Of a DNA stretch of 64,000 nt, positions 1 to 8,127 are shown one piece after another. Positions within the stretch are counted from its first letter, which is position 1; every line of letters begins with the position of its first letter. Below the pieces are notes generated by a model. It saw only the letters and a program-made list of their open reading frames with translations. It was not told where the DNA came from and made no database searches. Source of the DNA: Bacteroidales bacterium (GTDB taxonomy: Bacteria; Bacteroidota; Bacteroidia; Bacteroidales; Bacteroidaceae); contig SFFY01000004.1 of NCBI GenBank assembly GCA_004556745.1, positions 1 through 64,000 of the forward strand, given 5' to 3'. The position numbers and the translations under genes were made by a program.

Positions 1-784
1 CTGAGCCCCAACCCATTTCCACAACTCCCATTTGCAAAATGTTTCCGTTGAAATGCAGAAGCGTCATAAAAGGAAATAACGTAAAAACAGGCATAAGGAC
101 AAAAGTCACCAGCGTAAAGCATACGAATAAAGGCAAAATGCCCATTGTACGCCGCAAGGTATGCCAACATTCCGTCAGTTCTTTTTTGAAATCTGGAAGA
201 ACTTTCGTTTTTTGAAGAGAAGGAATCTGGACACAAAGTAAGGTCAGACAAGCAGCAACAGCTCCGATCACATCTATGAGCAGAATATACTGTATGGGAA
301 GCCAAACAACGAGGCTTGCCCCTACAACGGGAGCTATCACCTCACTGAAGGATTGAATGGAATGGTACAAACCTGATACCCTGACAAGATGGTGCTTGGG
401 AACCAGTAGAGGGATGCTTGCCTGTAAAGCAGGTGCATGAAACGTACTGCCTATTGAACGACAAGCAGTCAATAGATAAAAAAAAGAAAGGTCTTTATAA
501 CCCTTGGTTATCACAATAAAAAGACATAGGGTACAGAACGCGATGAACAAGTCCGAATAAAACATCGTTTTCTTTCGATTCCATCTGTCAACATAGACCC
601 CGGCAAACAAGCCTAATACAAATTGTGGTAAAAATCCAGCTAAAATAGCCAGAGATAAAGCTGTCGGGGATTTAAATTCGTTGCTAATCCAAAAAATAAT
701 GGAGAAGCCAACAATCGTACTTGTTAAAATAGATATGAGTTGGCCTATTCCTATCACTGCCAAAGTTGATTTCCAATGATTCAT
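1..784 (-). CDS. MFS efflux transporter, Mef-like (3' end outside window)
   Basis: Reading the minus strand from ATG at 784 gives an uninterrupted 261-residue frame that runs off the window. It resembles the N-terminal two thirds of a Mef-type major facilitator drug-efflux protein. Hydrophobic segments lie near residues 7-30, 40-62 and 75-97, and the TM2-TM3 loop carries the MFS-A-like GVYVDRWNRKK. The stretch TACRSIGSTFHAPALQA is typical of macrolide-efflux-like MFS proteins. The inner membrane and proton-driven export are family knowledge; the substrate is unknown. The DNA is clearly more AT-rich than the genes from 1.4 kb on, and the gene lies just beyond the 3' end of a tRNA gene, so recent acquisition is plausible. 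Confidence 0.82.
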   Translation of the reverse strand, partial: MNHWKSTLAVIGIGQLISILTSTIVGFSIIFWISNEFKSPTALSLAILAGFLPQFVLGLFAGVYVDRWNRKKTMFYSDLFIAFCTLCLFIVITKGYKDLSFFYLLTACRSIGSTFHAPALQASIPLLVPKHHLVRVSGLYHSIQSFSEVIAPVVGASLVVWLPIQYILLIDVIGAVAACLTLLCVQIPSLQKTKVLPDFKKELTECWHTLRRTMGILPLFVCFTLVTFVLMPVFTLFPFMTLLHFNGNILQMGVVEMGWGS

Positions 785-1112
785 TGTGCTAATATTTCAT
801 GCGTTTATAGATAAGTACTTTCGTACATTAAGCAAAACGAAATTCTATCCACACAAAAAACTTGTATTATAATCCACTCCTGACGTTGGAATACAATAAC
901 AAATACTTTCAGGACGATGTAAAGTCCTGAAAAATCAAACTGAATGGATAGATAAATATTAGTCTTTTCTCATCGGATTCTTTTAATATCGCTACTCTTT
1001 TATTATGTAGTGATTGTATTATCTTAAATAAAACAAAAACACCCGACTTTACATTCTTGGGTGTAAAACTGGGTGTTTGTTTTGCAATCTGCTGATTTTC
1101 AGCGTTTGTTGC
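785..1112. other. Gene-poor AT-rich spacer between MFS gene and tRNA-Ser
   Basis: About 330 bases without a convincing gene. The only longer frame overlaps the tRNA gene and is rejected. It presumably holds the promoter of the MFS gene, but I cannot pick out a clear -33/-7 pair. No repeat of the tRNA 3' end is visible here that would mark an attachment site. Confidence 0.5.
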
Positions 1113-1196
1113 GGAGAGAGAGGGATTCGAACCCCCGGCACCTTTCAGTGCGGCAGTTTTCAAGACTGCTGTAATCGACCACTCTACCATCTCTCC
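1113..1196 (-). tRNA. tRNA-Ser (anticodon UGA)
   Basis: The minus strand folds as an 84-nt class II tRNA. The acceptor 5' strand GGAGAGA pairs with 3' TCTCTCC. The anticodon loop CTTGAAA gives anticodon TGA (plus-strand 1160-1162), there is a long variable arm, and the T arm contains GGTTCGAATCC. CCA is not encoded. It reads UCA and wobble serine codons. A promoter-like TTG-N20-TATCTTTG lies about 40 bases upstream, inside a dispersed hairpin repeat (1240-1310). Confidence 0.96.
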
Positions 1197-1239
1197 TTTT
1201 TCGTCACGAAAAAAATCAGGGGAGTGACGTTTTCGGATG

Positions 1240-1270
1240 CAAAGATAGTGCAAGGCGAGCGAAAATGCAA
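1240..1270 (-). promoter_or_regulatory. Predicted promoter for tRNA-Ser
   Basis: On the minus strand a TTG (1270-1268) is followed after 20 bases by TATCTTTG (1247-1240), matching the Bacteroidota -33/-7 pattern. Transcription would begin near 1233, about 37 bases before the tRNA. The promoter lies inside a copy of the AAGATAG-ended hairpin element. Confidence 0.55.
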
Positions 1271-1312
1271 GTTTTTTACTTGCAAATTTTTCCGAGCCGC
1301 AGCCTATCTTAT
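1240..1312. repeat. Hairpin element D, copy 1
   Basis: Begins CAAAGATAGTGCAAGGCGAG and ends GAGCCGCAGCCTATCTTATC, with terminal inverted AAGATAG/CTATCTT and a small inner hairpin of GCAAG/CTTGC. Related copies are at 16585-16649 (inverted), 46824-46889 and 56947-57006, with diverged ones at 17975-18098. Three copies have an outward-facing TATCTTTG at one end. Confidence 0.75.
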
Positions 1313-1415
1313 CAAAAGATAGTGGTTTCTATCGGATAAAAGGCACTTTTCACGCAGAAAATAACGGAAGGTGGGCTTTTTTGCCGCTCGACGGAAATAA
1401 ATGAGGCAATCATTA

Positions 1416-1445
1416 GCCGGGCGTATGCTTTTGCGCCCCTACTTA
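1416..1445. repeat. Palindromic element E, half copy
   Basis: Contains GGGCG-N9-CGCCCCTACT, the half-palindrome seen in full at 45165-45259. It abuts the stop codon of the DUF5686 gene, which ends at 1443. It could fold as a terminator-like hairpin on the minus strand, but there is no strong T-run. Confidence 0.5.
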
Positions 1446-4040
1446 GAACGTTATTCTGAACATGCCGCGAATGCCCCATTTGTCCACGCCTGGCGTGTCG
1501 GTGTAAGTGAGGCGGCGCACGTATTCGATGTGGAAGAGCTTGAAGATGTTGTGAATGCCGGCTATGACCTCGACGTAGGGCTTGCGGTAGTCCATAACGC
1601 GGGAGGTGTAGGTGTAGCTGCCGTCGGCGTTGAAGTGTCCGGGGAAGTGGAGGAGGCGGCCGTCGGTGGCATTGCGTTCGAGGAAGGGGTTGTTCTTATC
1701 CGTGAGCGTGCCCCACAGCACGTTGCAGGCGATGTATTCGCGCCATTTCAGCTTTTTGAGCAGGGGAATGCGGTTGAAGATCTTGCCGTTCAAGTCCCAC
1801 GATACCATCAGCGAGGCGTAGCGGTCGTTGAGGAACTCCATGTTGCTGATGAGTTCAAACATGTTGTCCTCCTTGATGTAGGAGAGGTTGGCCGGCGGCA
1901 TGATGAGCATGGGGTAGGGTACCTTGTTCCACTGCACGCCGCCTTTGAGATATGCGTCTATCTTGCCCCACGATTTCACCCAGAAGCGTTTGTAGATGCC
2001 TGCCTCGGTGAGGTTGTAGGCATACGTGGCGCGGCCGAAGGAGTAGAGCCCGGCTGTGTGCGAAAGGGAGTAGAGCGGCGCGTCGTGGTTGGCGGCAATG
2101 CGGCGCTGCTTCGTGTTGATCCACGTGACGCCCGGCTGGAAAGAGATGTCAAACTTGAAGTCGGCTGTGCGCAGATGGTCGTAGTGGCGCACGGCATCGG
2201 GCGATGCGGGCGTGCCGTCGAGGGGCTGGTAAATCATCTGCAGCGTGGGCTTGTCTTCTTCCGTGGCGGCTTGCAGTTTGAAGCGCCAGCCGTTTTCTAT
2301 CTCGTAGTCCCAGAGCAGTTTGAAGTTCTCGTAATACATCATGTGCTCCACCTTCGTCCATTTGAACGATACGAACACGTTGTCCTTGTCGGTAGGCATG
2401 AATCGGTCGGTGGGGGCCATGACATCGCGGTTGTAGGTAAAGGTGAGGTTGTTCACCGGGTACTCGCGCGGCAGGTAGGCTTTTTTGTTGAACGAGTAGG
2501 TCACCTCGCCGAGGCCTTTCCATTTGTTGTCCTTGAAGCCGTAGGCTATGTAACTGCGCAGGAAGAGGTGGGGGTTGAGGTTGGCGGTGGTCTGCGCGGA
2601 GGCGCGGAGGCGCAGGCCGTCCACGGCGTTGTGCGTAATCATCGTGTTCACCGGCCCGATGTCCACTTTGGAGGGTTTCTTAGGGTCAACGCTCGTTTCC
2701 ACGAAGTTTTCTATAAATGCCTTTGCCACGAAGAGTATGGGCTTGAAGCCCTTCACGCCTTGCAGCTTTTGCAGGAATGCCCCCATGCGTTTCTCGCCGA
2801 AGGAGAGCGTGTCGGCGCGGTGTTCCTTCCAAAAGGCCTCCGTGCGCATCTTGGCGTTGGGGTCGAGGCGCGTGTCGCCCTTAAAGCGGAAGGTTTTGTC
2901 GGGAATTTCCTCAAAAGAGAAGTCGCGATATTCCGTGGTGCGGCGCACGTGGAACTTGCTGAGAAAGTTGGCCACCTTGAGTTGCACAATCATGTCGTCC
3001 TTGATGAGCACCTGCTCGCCCGTGGGCAGCGGCGCAAAGTCTTGAATGATGCGCATACGCTCCACAAAGTTCACGTCGGAGCGATGCGGAATGCCGAGGT
3101 CGGCACGCAGGAGGCGGTAGGTGCTGTCGGCGATGACGTAGAGGCTGCCCGAGAAGCCGAAGTCCTGCGGATTGTTGGGCGTGAAGTCCACCTGAATGCA
3201 GCGCGTGGAGTCTACGTCCAGCGTATCGACGATGAAATATCTGTAGAAGGCAATGCCCGATTGGGTGGAAATAGGGCTGATGAAGCGGTATTGCAGCAGG
3301 CGCACCTCATCTTTATATATATCCACGTCGGTGAAGCAGTCTTTGAGCATCGTGTTGAGGATTTCACCCGTGTTGATCAGTTCGTTGATGCCTTTCGTGC
3401 GCTCGCCGATTACTATGTTCTTTTCCGTGCGCGGTTCACGGCGGAATATCTGCCGCGTGATGCTTTCGTCGACCGACACCGGCAGAATGAGCTTGCCTGT
3501 CTCGTTGCACGTCTCGACGTGGTCTTTCAGGAAGGGAAAGCGCTTGAACTTGCCTTCTTGGAAAATTTTCTCCGTCACCTCGTTGAAGGCGAACGTCGTT
3601 TTAGAATATTTGTCAATGCTGAAGTAATCGTGGCTGTGGAGGTCGTTGCCCTTCTTGGCGGCGATGACCTTCTTCATCAGTTCCACGGCGGGGTTGTTCT
3701 TGCGCGAATACTTGGTTTTCTTGGCTTTCACCACCGCCTCTCCGAATACGTTTTCCAAGGGGGCGAGTTCTACCTTGATGCTACCCGCCTGCTTCACCGT
3801 CACCGATTTCGTTTCGTAGCCAATCATTGAAACCCTCACCCTTCCCGTTACGAACGGTACGGAGAAGCGTCCCTCGTCGTCGGTCTGCACACCTTTGCCG
3901 TCGGCGGTGCGCACGTTGGCAAAGGGCAGCGGCTGCCGCGTCTTCGCGTCGGTCACTACGCCCGTAAGCCGCTGCGCGAGCGCGGCGGCTGATACAAGTA
4001 GAAGAAGCGAAAGGAGAATGAAGCGAAGCAGTTTTTGCAT
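1443..4040 (-). CDS. DUF5686 / carboxypeptidase-regulatory-like outer membrane protein
   Basis: Start chosen at 4040, giving 865 residues that begin MQKLLRF and carry a signal peptide cut after ...AAALAQ. A further ATG at 4067 lies inside the predicted -7 box (4065-4072), so it is unlikely to be used. After the signal comes a carboxypeptidase-regulatory-like domain (about residues 24-95, starting LTGVVTDAKTRQPLPFANV), then the long DUF5686 region, predicted to form an outer-membrane beta-barrel and ending in a terminal phenylalanine typical of such proteins. Function is unknown; such proteins are common in Bacteroidota and resemble TonB-dependent receptors without a plug. It is the last gene of a minus-strand series, with a short palindrome at its stop. 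Confidence 0.85.
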   Translation of the reverse strand: MQKLLRFILLSLLLLVSAAALAQRLTGVVTDAKTRQPLPFANVRTADGKGVQTDDEGRFSVPFVTGRVRVSMIGYETKSVTVKQAGSIKVELAPLENVFGEAVVKAKKTKYSRKNNPAVELMKKVIAAKKGNDLHSHDYFSIDKYSKTTFAFNEVTEKIFQEGKFKRFPFLKDHVETCNETGKLILPVSVDESITRQIFRREPRTEKNIVIGERTKGINELINTGEILNTMLKDCFTDVDIYKDEVRLLQYRFISPISTQSGIAFYRYFIVDTLDVDSTRCIQVDFTPNNPQDFGFSGSLYVIADSTYRLLRADLGIPHRSDVNFVERMRIIQDFAPLPTGEQVLIKDDMIVQLKVANFLSKFHVRRTTEYRDFSFEEIPDKTFRFKGDTRLDPNAKMRTEAFWKEHRADTLSFGEKRMGAFLQKLQGVKGFKPILFVAKAFIENFVETSVDPKKPSKVDIGPVNTMITHNAVDGLRLRASAQTTANLNPHLFLRSYIAYGFKDNKWKGLGEVTYSFNKKAYLPREYPVNNLTFTYNRDVMAPTDRFMPTDKDNVFVSFKWTKVEHMMYYENFKLLWDYEIENGWRFKLQAATEEDKPTLQMIYQPLDGTPASPDAVRHYDHLRTADFKFDISFQPGVTWINTKQRRIAANHDAPLYSLSHTAGLYSFGRATYAYNLTEAGIYKRFWVKSWGKIDAYLKGGVQWNKVPYPMLIMPPANLSYIKEDNMFELISNMEFLNDRYASLMVSWDLNGKIFNRIPLLKKLKWREYIACNVLWGTLTDKNNPFLERNATDGRLLHFPGHFNADGSYTYTSRVMDYRKPYVEVIAGIHNIFKLFHIEYVRRLTYTDTPGVDKWGIRGMFRITF

Positions 4041-4064
4041 AAAAGCCCGATTATTTTGCGGTTG

Positions 4065-4072
4065 CAAAATTA
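4065..4072 (-). promoter_or_regulatory. -7 promoter box upstream of DUF5686 gene
   Basis: Minus-strand TAATTTTG matches TAnnTTTG, about 25 bases before the ATG at 4040. No clear -33 TTG is seen. Its position argues against the ATG at 4067. Confidence 0.5.
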
Positions 4073-4151
4073 GGAAGAAAACCGCAAATCCCGCTTTTTC
4101 ACGTGTTAAAGGGCGTAATAAAGAGAAAAATGGGACGCTTTATGCGCCTAA

Positions 4152-5483
4152 TCATGGGCGGCTTGAAAGAAACTTGATGATTTCTCCAACCGCTTTCCCG
4201 CTGATAGGCACGAAGCGGGCGTAGTCGGCAGGCACTGCCTGCCTTGCGAGCGGACGCATGAGGTGGTCGGCTTCGGGCAGGAAGAGGAAACGGGCGTTGG
4301 GATTGCCGCGCAGGGATTCCTGATAGAGGGAGAAGTCGGCGGAGGTGACCTGATAGTCGTTGCCGCCTTGCAGGAAGAGCATCGGCACACAGAGGGCGGC
4401 GGTTTCAGTTACGGGGTCGTAGGTGGCTGCCATGGCACGGTAGTCGGCGGGCAGTTTGTTCCACATGCTGTCGGCCGTGCTGTCGGCTTCTTCCGCCGTC
4501 TTGCCACCGAGCGATGCCAAATGGCGCAGTTGTTCATGCAGCAACACGTCGAGCGTCCGCGCCGGAGCCGCCATCATCACGCAGCCCGCCGCCTTGCCGC
4601 TGCGGGCTGCTATGCGCGGAGCCAGCATTGCACCTTGGCTATGCCCCACCACGTAAATGCGCTGCGGGTCGATGCCGGCCGTATGGTGCAGCAACTCAAT
4701 GGCACACACAGCATCGTCCACGGTTTCAAGGTCATAGTCCAATCGACCGCCCGAAAGCGCGGCGGTCTCTGCGCGGTAAACGTAGGTGCGCTTGTCGTAG
4801 CGCAGCGAGGCGATGCCTGCGGCGGCGAGGCTGTCGGCAAGGTCGCGAAAGAGATGGTTAGGACCGAGCGTCTCGTCGCGGTCGTTCGGACCGCTGCCGT
4901 GTACAAACACCACGGCGGGCGCGGGCCGCTCTGTGCTTGCCCCGTGCGGCAGCACCAGAGTGCCGGGCAGTTGCACCTTACCGTTTTGCACGGTCACATT
5001 ACGCACATCGCCGGCAGGGGGCGATGTGTGTTCCTGTGCCGGCGATGTTTTTCCCGAATTATTTATATGGTCAGACGTTTCGCCACCTGCGGGCGGAGTG
5101 GTGGCTGGTGGGGCGGGCGCGAAGAAGAGGCCGGCGATACGCCCTTCGGCATCGAAGGTGACGGTCATGATTAGCGCAGCGCGCTCAAATTCCAGGCGTT
5201 TTTGGCAAATGGCGTAAGGCGGTTGGTCTTTCTGCTGCCAGTCCGCAGTGCTTTGCAATGCGCCTGCCTGCATCGTTAACTGCTGCCAAATAGCGTTGAA
5301 ACTTTCTGCTTTCAACTGCCCCTGCACCTGCGGCGTTGAGGCTGCGTAGAGGCTGTCGCCGCAGCCGTTTTTGAGTTGCCGCAGCACGCTCTCCGCCGCC
5401 GTTGTCCTGTCGGTCGTTTGGGCGAAGAGGCTTCCTGTCTGCGCCATGAGCAGCAGGAGCAATAGATAAAAGGAGCGTTTCAT
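4152..5483 (-). CDS. Secreted alpha/beta hydrolase with DUF3887-like N-terminus
   Basis: 443 residues. A signal peptide ends near ...SLFAQ (22). Residues 25-120 look like the small DUF3887 fold often fused to hydrolases in Bacteroidota. A low-complexity Pro/Thr/Ser linker (122-155) leads to an alpha/beta hydrolase domain (165-440). Visible are the oxyanion-hole HGSG (195-198), nucleophile S282 in GHSQG, probable acid D376 in GGNDYQ, and H407 in EADHLM, a complete triad. It probably acts in the periplasm as an esterase or dipeptidyl-peptidase-like enzyme; the substrate cannot be told. Its start is 6 bases from the stop of the yfhO-like gene upstream, so the two are probably cotranscribed. Confidence 0.87.
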   Translation of the reverse strand: MKRSFYLLLLLLMAQTGSLFAQTTDRTTAAESVLRQLKNGCGDSLYAASTPQVQGQLKAESFNAIWQQLTMQAGALQSTADWQQKDQPPYAICQKRLEFERAALIMTVTFDAEGRIAGLFFAPAPPATTPPAGGETSDHINNSGKTSPAQEHTSPPAGDVRNVTVQNGKVQLPGTLVLPHGASTERPAPAVVFVHGSGPNDRDETLGPNHLFRDLADSLAAAGIASLRYDKRTYVYRAETAALSGGRLDYDLETVDDAVCAIELLHHTAGIDPQRIYVVGHSQGAMLAPRIAARSGKAAGCVMMAAPARTLDVLLHEQLRHLASLGGKTAEEADSTADSMWNKLPADYRAMAATYDPVTETAALCVPMLFLQGGNDYQVTSADFSLYQESLRGNPNARFLFLPEADHLMRPLARQAVPADYARFVPISGKAVGEIIKFLSSRP

Positions 5484-5489
5484 TATTGT

Positions 5490-8096
5490 TTAGGTTGTCT
5501 TTTTATAAACCACAAAGCCGAGCAGGAGGAAAATCAGGATAATCGCGCCGTAGGCTATGCCCGTGGTGACGGTGATGCTGCGCGGGCGGAACTCTGCCGT
5601 GACTACGTGTTTGCCGGCAGGCACTTTGAGGGCGCGGAGCACGTAGTTGACTCTGCCAAACTCGGTTTCCTTGCCGTCAATCGTAACCGTCCAGCCGGGA
5701 TAATATATTTCGGAGAACACGGCCACGCCGCCCTTTTCGCATTCCACCTCATAGGTGAGTGCGTTGGGGGCATAGGAGGTGAGGCGCACGCTGCCCGATC
5801 CGAGCGAGGTGCCGTCGAGTTCCGGCTTGAAGCGTTCGTCGGCCACGGCGGCGCACTTCGTGTCCAATTTGCCTAAGGCCTGGATTTCCTCATCGGCATT
5901 CTTCACAAACGAGAGTTTTTCTATAAACCAGCCGTTGCCGTTGGCGTAGGGATTGAGTATGGGGATTGCCGAATTGCCTGCGCCGAAGATGAAATATTTT
6001 GCGTTGAGCATATTCAGAATCGGGGCGATGGAGTCGCCGTTCACCTGCTGCATATCGCCTTGAGCCTCATTGATGGCACCAGCAAAGGATGCCAGTTCGC
6101 GGTTGAGGTGGAAGTCGATAAGGTCTTGGTAGCGATGGAGTTTGGCAGCGTGGTAGCCGCCGATGCTCTTGTGGTAATACGACGTGGCGTTGCTCGTTTC
6201 GTTGAACGGATTGCCTGCGCCGAGATTGACCACGCGGTAGTGTCCCTTGTCTTTCAGGATTTCCTCGTCGGCGGGCGTTTTGGCGTAGCCGTCAAGTTGC
6301 AGAACGGGGTCGGCGAAACTTTGCTCGTTGAGATATTTCTTGTCTTCCGTCCAAAGGTCGGCGAGGCAGAGCACCATCAGCACGCCCACAGCCGTCCAGC
6401 CTTTAAGTACTTTTCGGGAGAAAAGCCACAGCGCAACGACGGCAGCAAGGATAAACAGGGCGGAGCGCAATGCCGAGGCGGAGAGTAGCGCGTGGTGCAG
6501 GCGCGTCACGGCGGCCGAATAGTCCTGCACGAAGTCGGCGGGGAAACCGCCCGTGCTCATTTGCGCGAACATAGCGGCATCGTTTTCCGAAAGGCACGAC
6601 CCTGCCACAGAGGGCCATATCCACAGCACGAGGCACAGCCCGAGGGTGCTGATGAGGGCGGCTGGCAGACCGATTTTCTTTTCGATGGGTGCGTCCTTCC
6701 ATACCGTGAAGTCGGCGAGGGAGGGATTGCGGAATATCTCCAAGAGGCAGAGTACGGCGAGCGCAGGCATGGCAAATTCTACTACCACCAAGGCGGAAGA
6801 AACTGTGCGGAACTTGCTGTACATCGGCAGGTGGTCGATGAAGAAATCGGTGACGAGCGGGCTGTTGTGCCCCCAAGCGAAGAGCAGGGCGAGCATCGTG
6901 GAGAGGAGCAACGCCCATTTTATCGGGCCGCGCACGTAGAACAGTCCGAGGATAAAGAGGAAGCACACGATGGCGCCGACGTACACTGGCCCCACGGTCA
7001 TCGGCTGGTCGCCCCAGTAGAGCATGATGCCGGGCGGGTAGGCCTGGATTTGCTCCTGCTGGAAAATCTGCTGCGTCTGCCCCGCGCTTTCGTAGAGTTC
7101 CTGGAAACCTGGCATCGTCTCCACGCCGGGCACGTCGATGATGCTCGTGGAGCCGCCGCCCTTATAGCCCGGCACGAGGAGCGTGAGGGTTTCATCGATG
7201 CCGTAGCTCCAAGCGGTGATGTAACTGCGGTCGAGGCCGTCGGTCGCCTTTTCTTTCTGTGCGCCGCGCGGCGTGATGGTGAGTTCGCTCTTGCCGCGCA
7301 TGGATTCCTTGGCGTAAGTGTAGGTGTGGTAGAGGTTAGGCAGATTGGCCGCCACGCCGAGCAATCCTGCCACGAGTGCCACGGCCGCGCCCTTCAAGAA
7401 GGCGGGCAGCGTGCGGCGAATGAGGGCATAGATGCCGTAGCAAAGCACGAGGAAACCGATGACGAAGAGGAAATAATAGGTCATCTGCACGTGGTTGCTC
7501 AACACTTGGAAAGCGGTGAAGAGTGCCGTGACGGCCGCGCCGCTCCAATATTTTCCCCTCATGCAGAGCACCACGCCGCCGATGGTGGGCGGAATGAAAG
7601 CGAGCGTGAGGGCTTTCCACAAGTGGCCGGCAGAGATGATGATGAGGAAATAGGAGGAAAATCCCCACATCAGCGCACCGAGCGCGGCCGTGAGCGGGCT
7701 GATGCGCCGCTCTTCCGTGCTCATGGAGCGCAGCATAATGTAGAAACCGAGGAAGTAGAGGAACACGAAACTAATGGCGGGAAACCAATAGTGCAGCCCG
7801 AGGCCGTAGATGTTCTGTACTTTTTCGAGGAAGTCGGACGAACTGTACGACGGCGAGGTCTGGAAGGTGGGCATTCCGCTGAACACGGCGTTGCTCCAGC
7901 GCGAGGTTTCGCCGTCGTGCGCGGCGCGGTATTCTCGCTGCTCTTGCCCGAGCCCGATCGACGCCAATGAGTCGTGGCCGCCCAGCACGAGCCCCTCGCT
8001 CATCGGTTTGAGGAAATAAACGGTGCTTACCAGCACAAAAAACAAGACCGCGAGCGCGTCGGGCCAAGCCTTTTGAAAAATTTTCTTGAAGTCCAT
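5490..8096 (-). CDS. YfhO family polytopic membrane protein
   Basis: 868 residues, starting MDFKKIFQKAWPDALAVLFF with the first membrane span at about 14-30. Roughly a dozen hydrophobic segments follow to residue ~570, then a soluble C-terminal part of about 260 residues and a last span near the end (TTGIAYGAIILIFLLLGFVVYKK). This is the layout of YfhO, a GT-C-like family linked in Gram-positives to lipoteichoic acid glycosylation; its role in Bacteroidota is not established. The early acidic motif GGHDS fits the luminal acidic residue of GT-C enzymes. The start region CAATATTATATAT-ATG is shared with other genes here. Confidence 0.85.
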   Translation of the reverse strand: MDFKKIFQKAWPDALAVLFFVLVSTVYFLKPMSEGLVLGGHDSLASIGLGQEQREYRAAHDGETSRWSNAVFSGMPTFQTSPSYSSSDFLEKVQNIYGLGLHYWFPAISFVFLYFLGFYIMLRSMSTEERRISPLTAALGALMWGFSSYFLIIISAGHLWKALTLAFIPPTIGGVVLCMRGKYWSGAAVTALFTAFQVLSNHVQMTYYFLFVIGFLVLCYGIYALIRRTLPAFLKGAAVALVAGLLGVAANLPNLYHTYTYAKESMRGKSELTITPRGAQKEKATDGLDRSYITAWSYGIDETLTLLVPGYKGGGSTSIIDVPGVETMPGFQELYESAGQTQQIFQQEQIQAYPPGIMLYWGDQPMTVGPVYVGAIVCFLFILGLFYVRGPIKWALLLSTMLALLFAWGHNSPLVTDFFIDHLPMYSKFRTVSSALVVVEFAMPALAVLCLLEIFRNPSLADFTVWKDAPIEKKIGLPAALISTLGLCLVLWIWPSVAGSCLSENDAAMFAQMSTGGFPADFVQDYSAAVTRLHHALLSASALRSALFILAAVVALWLFSRKVLKGWTAVGVLMVLCLADLWTEDKKYLNEQSFADPVLQLDGYAKTPADEEILKDKGHYRVVNLGAGNPFNETSNATSYYHKSIGGYHAAKLHRYQDLIDFHLNRELASFAGAINEAQGDMQQVNGDSIAPILNMLNAKYFIFGAGNSAIPILNPYANGNGWFIEKLSFVKNADEEIQALGKLDTKCAAVADERFKPELDGTSLGSGSVRLTSYAPNALTYEVECEKGGVAVFSEIYYPGWTVTIDGKETEFGRVNYVLRALKVPAGKHVVTAEFRPRSITVTTGIAYGAIILIFLLLGFVVYKKTT

Positions 8097-8127
8097 ATAT
8101 ATAATATTGTGTATTGTTGTCTCTGCA

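Noticed and set aside
909..1253. 114-residue minus-strand frame
   Set aside because: It runs through the tRNA-Ser gene and a hairpin repeat.
1401..3830. 809-residue plus-strand frame opposite the DUF5686 gene
   Set aside because: It lies wholly antisense to a recognisable gene, has no family resemblance and a composition (Val/His/Glu/Arg-rich) typical of the shadow of GC-rich coding DNA.
6492..7970. 492-residue plus-strand frame opposite the YfhO-like gene
   Set aside because: Antisense shadow; the opposite strand encodes a coherent membrane protein.
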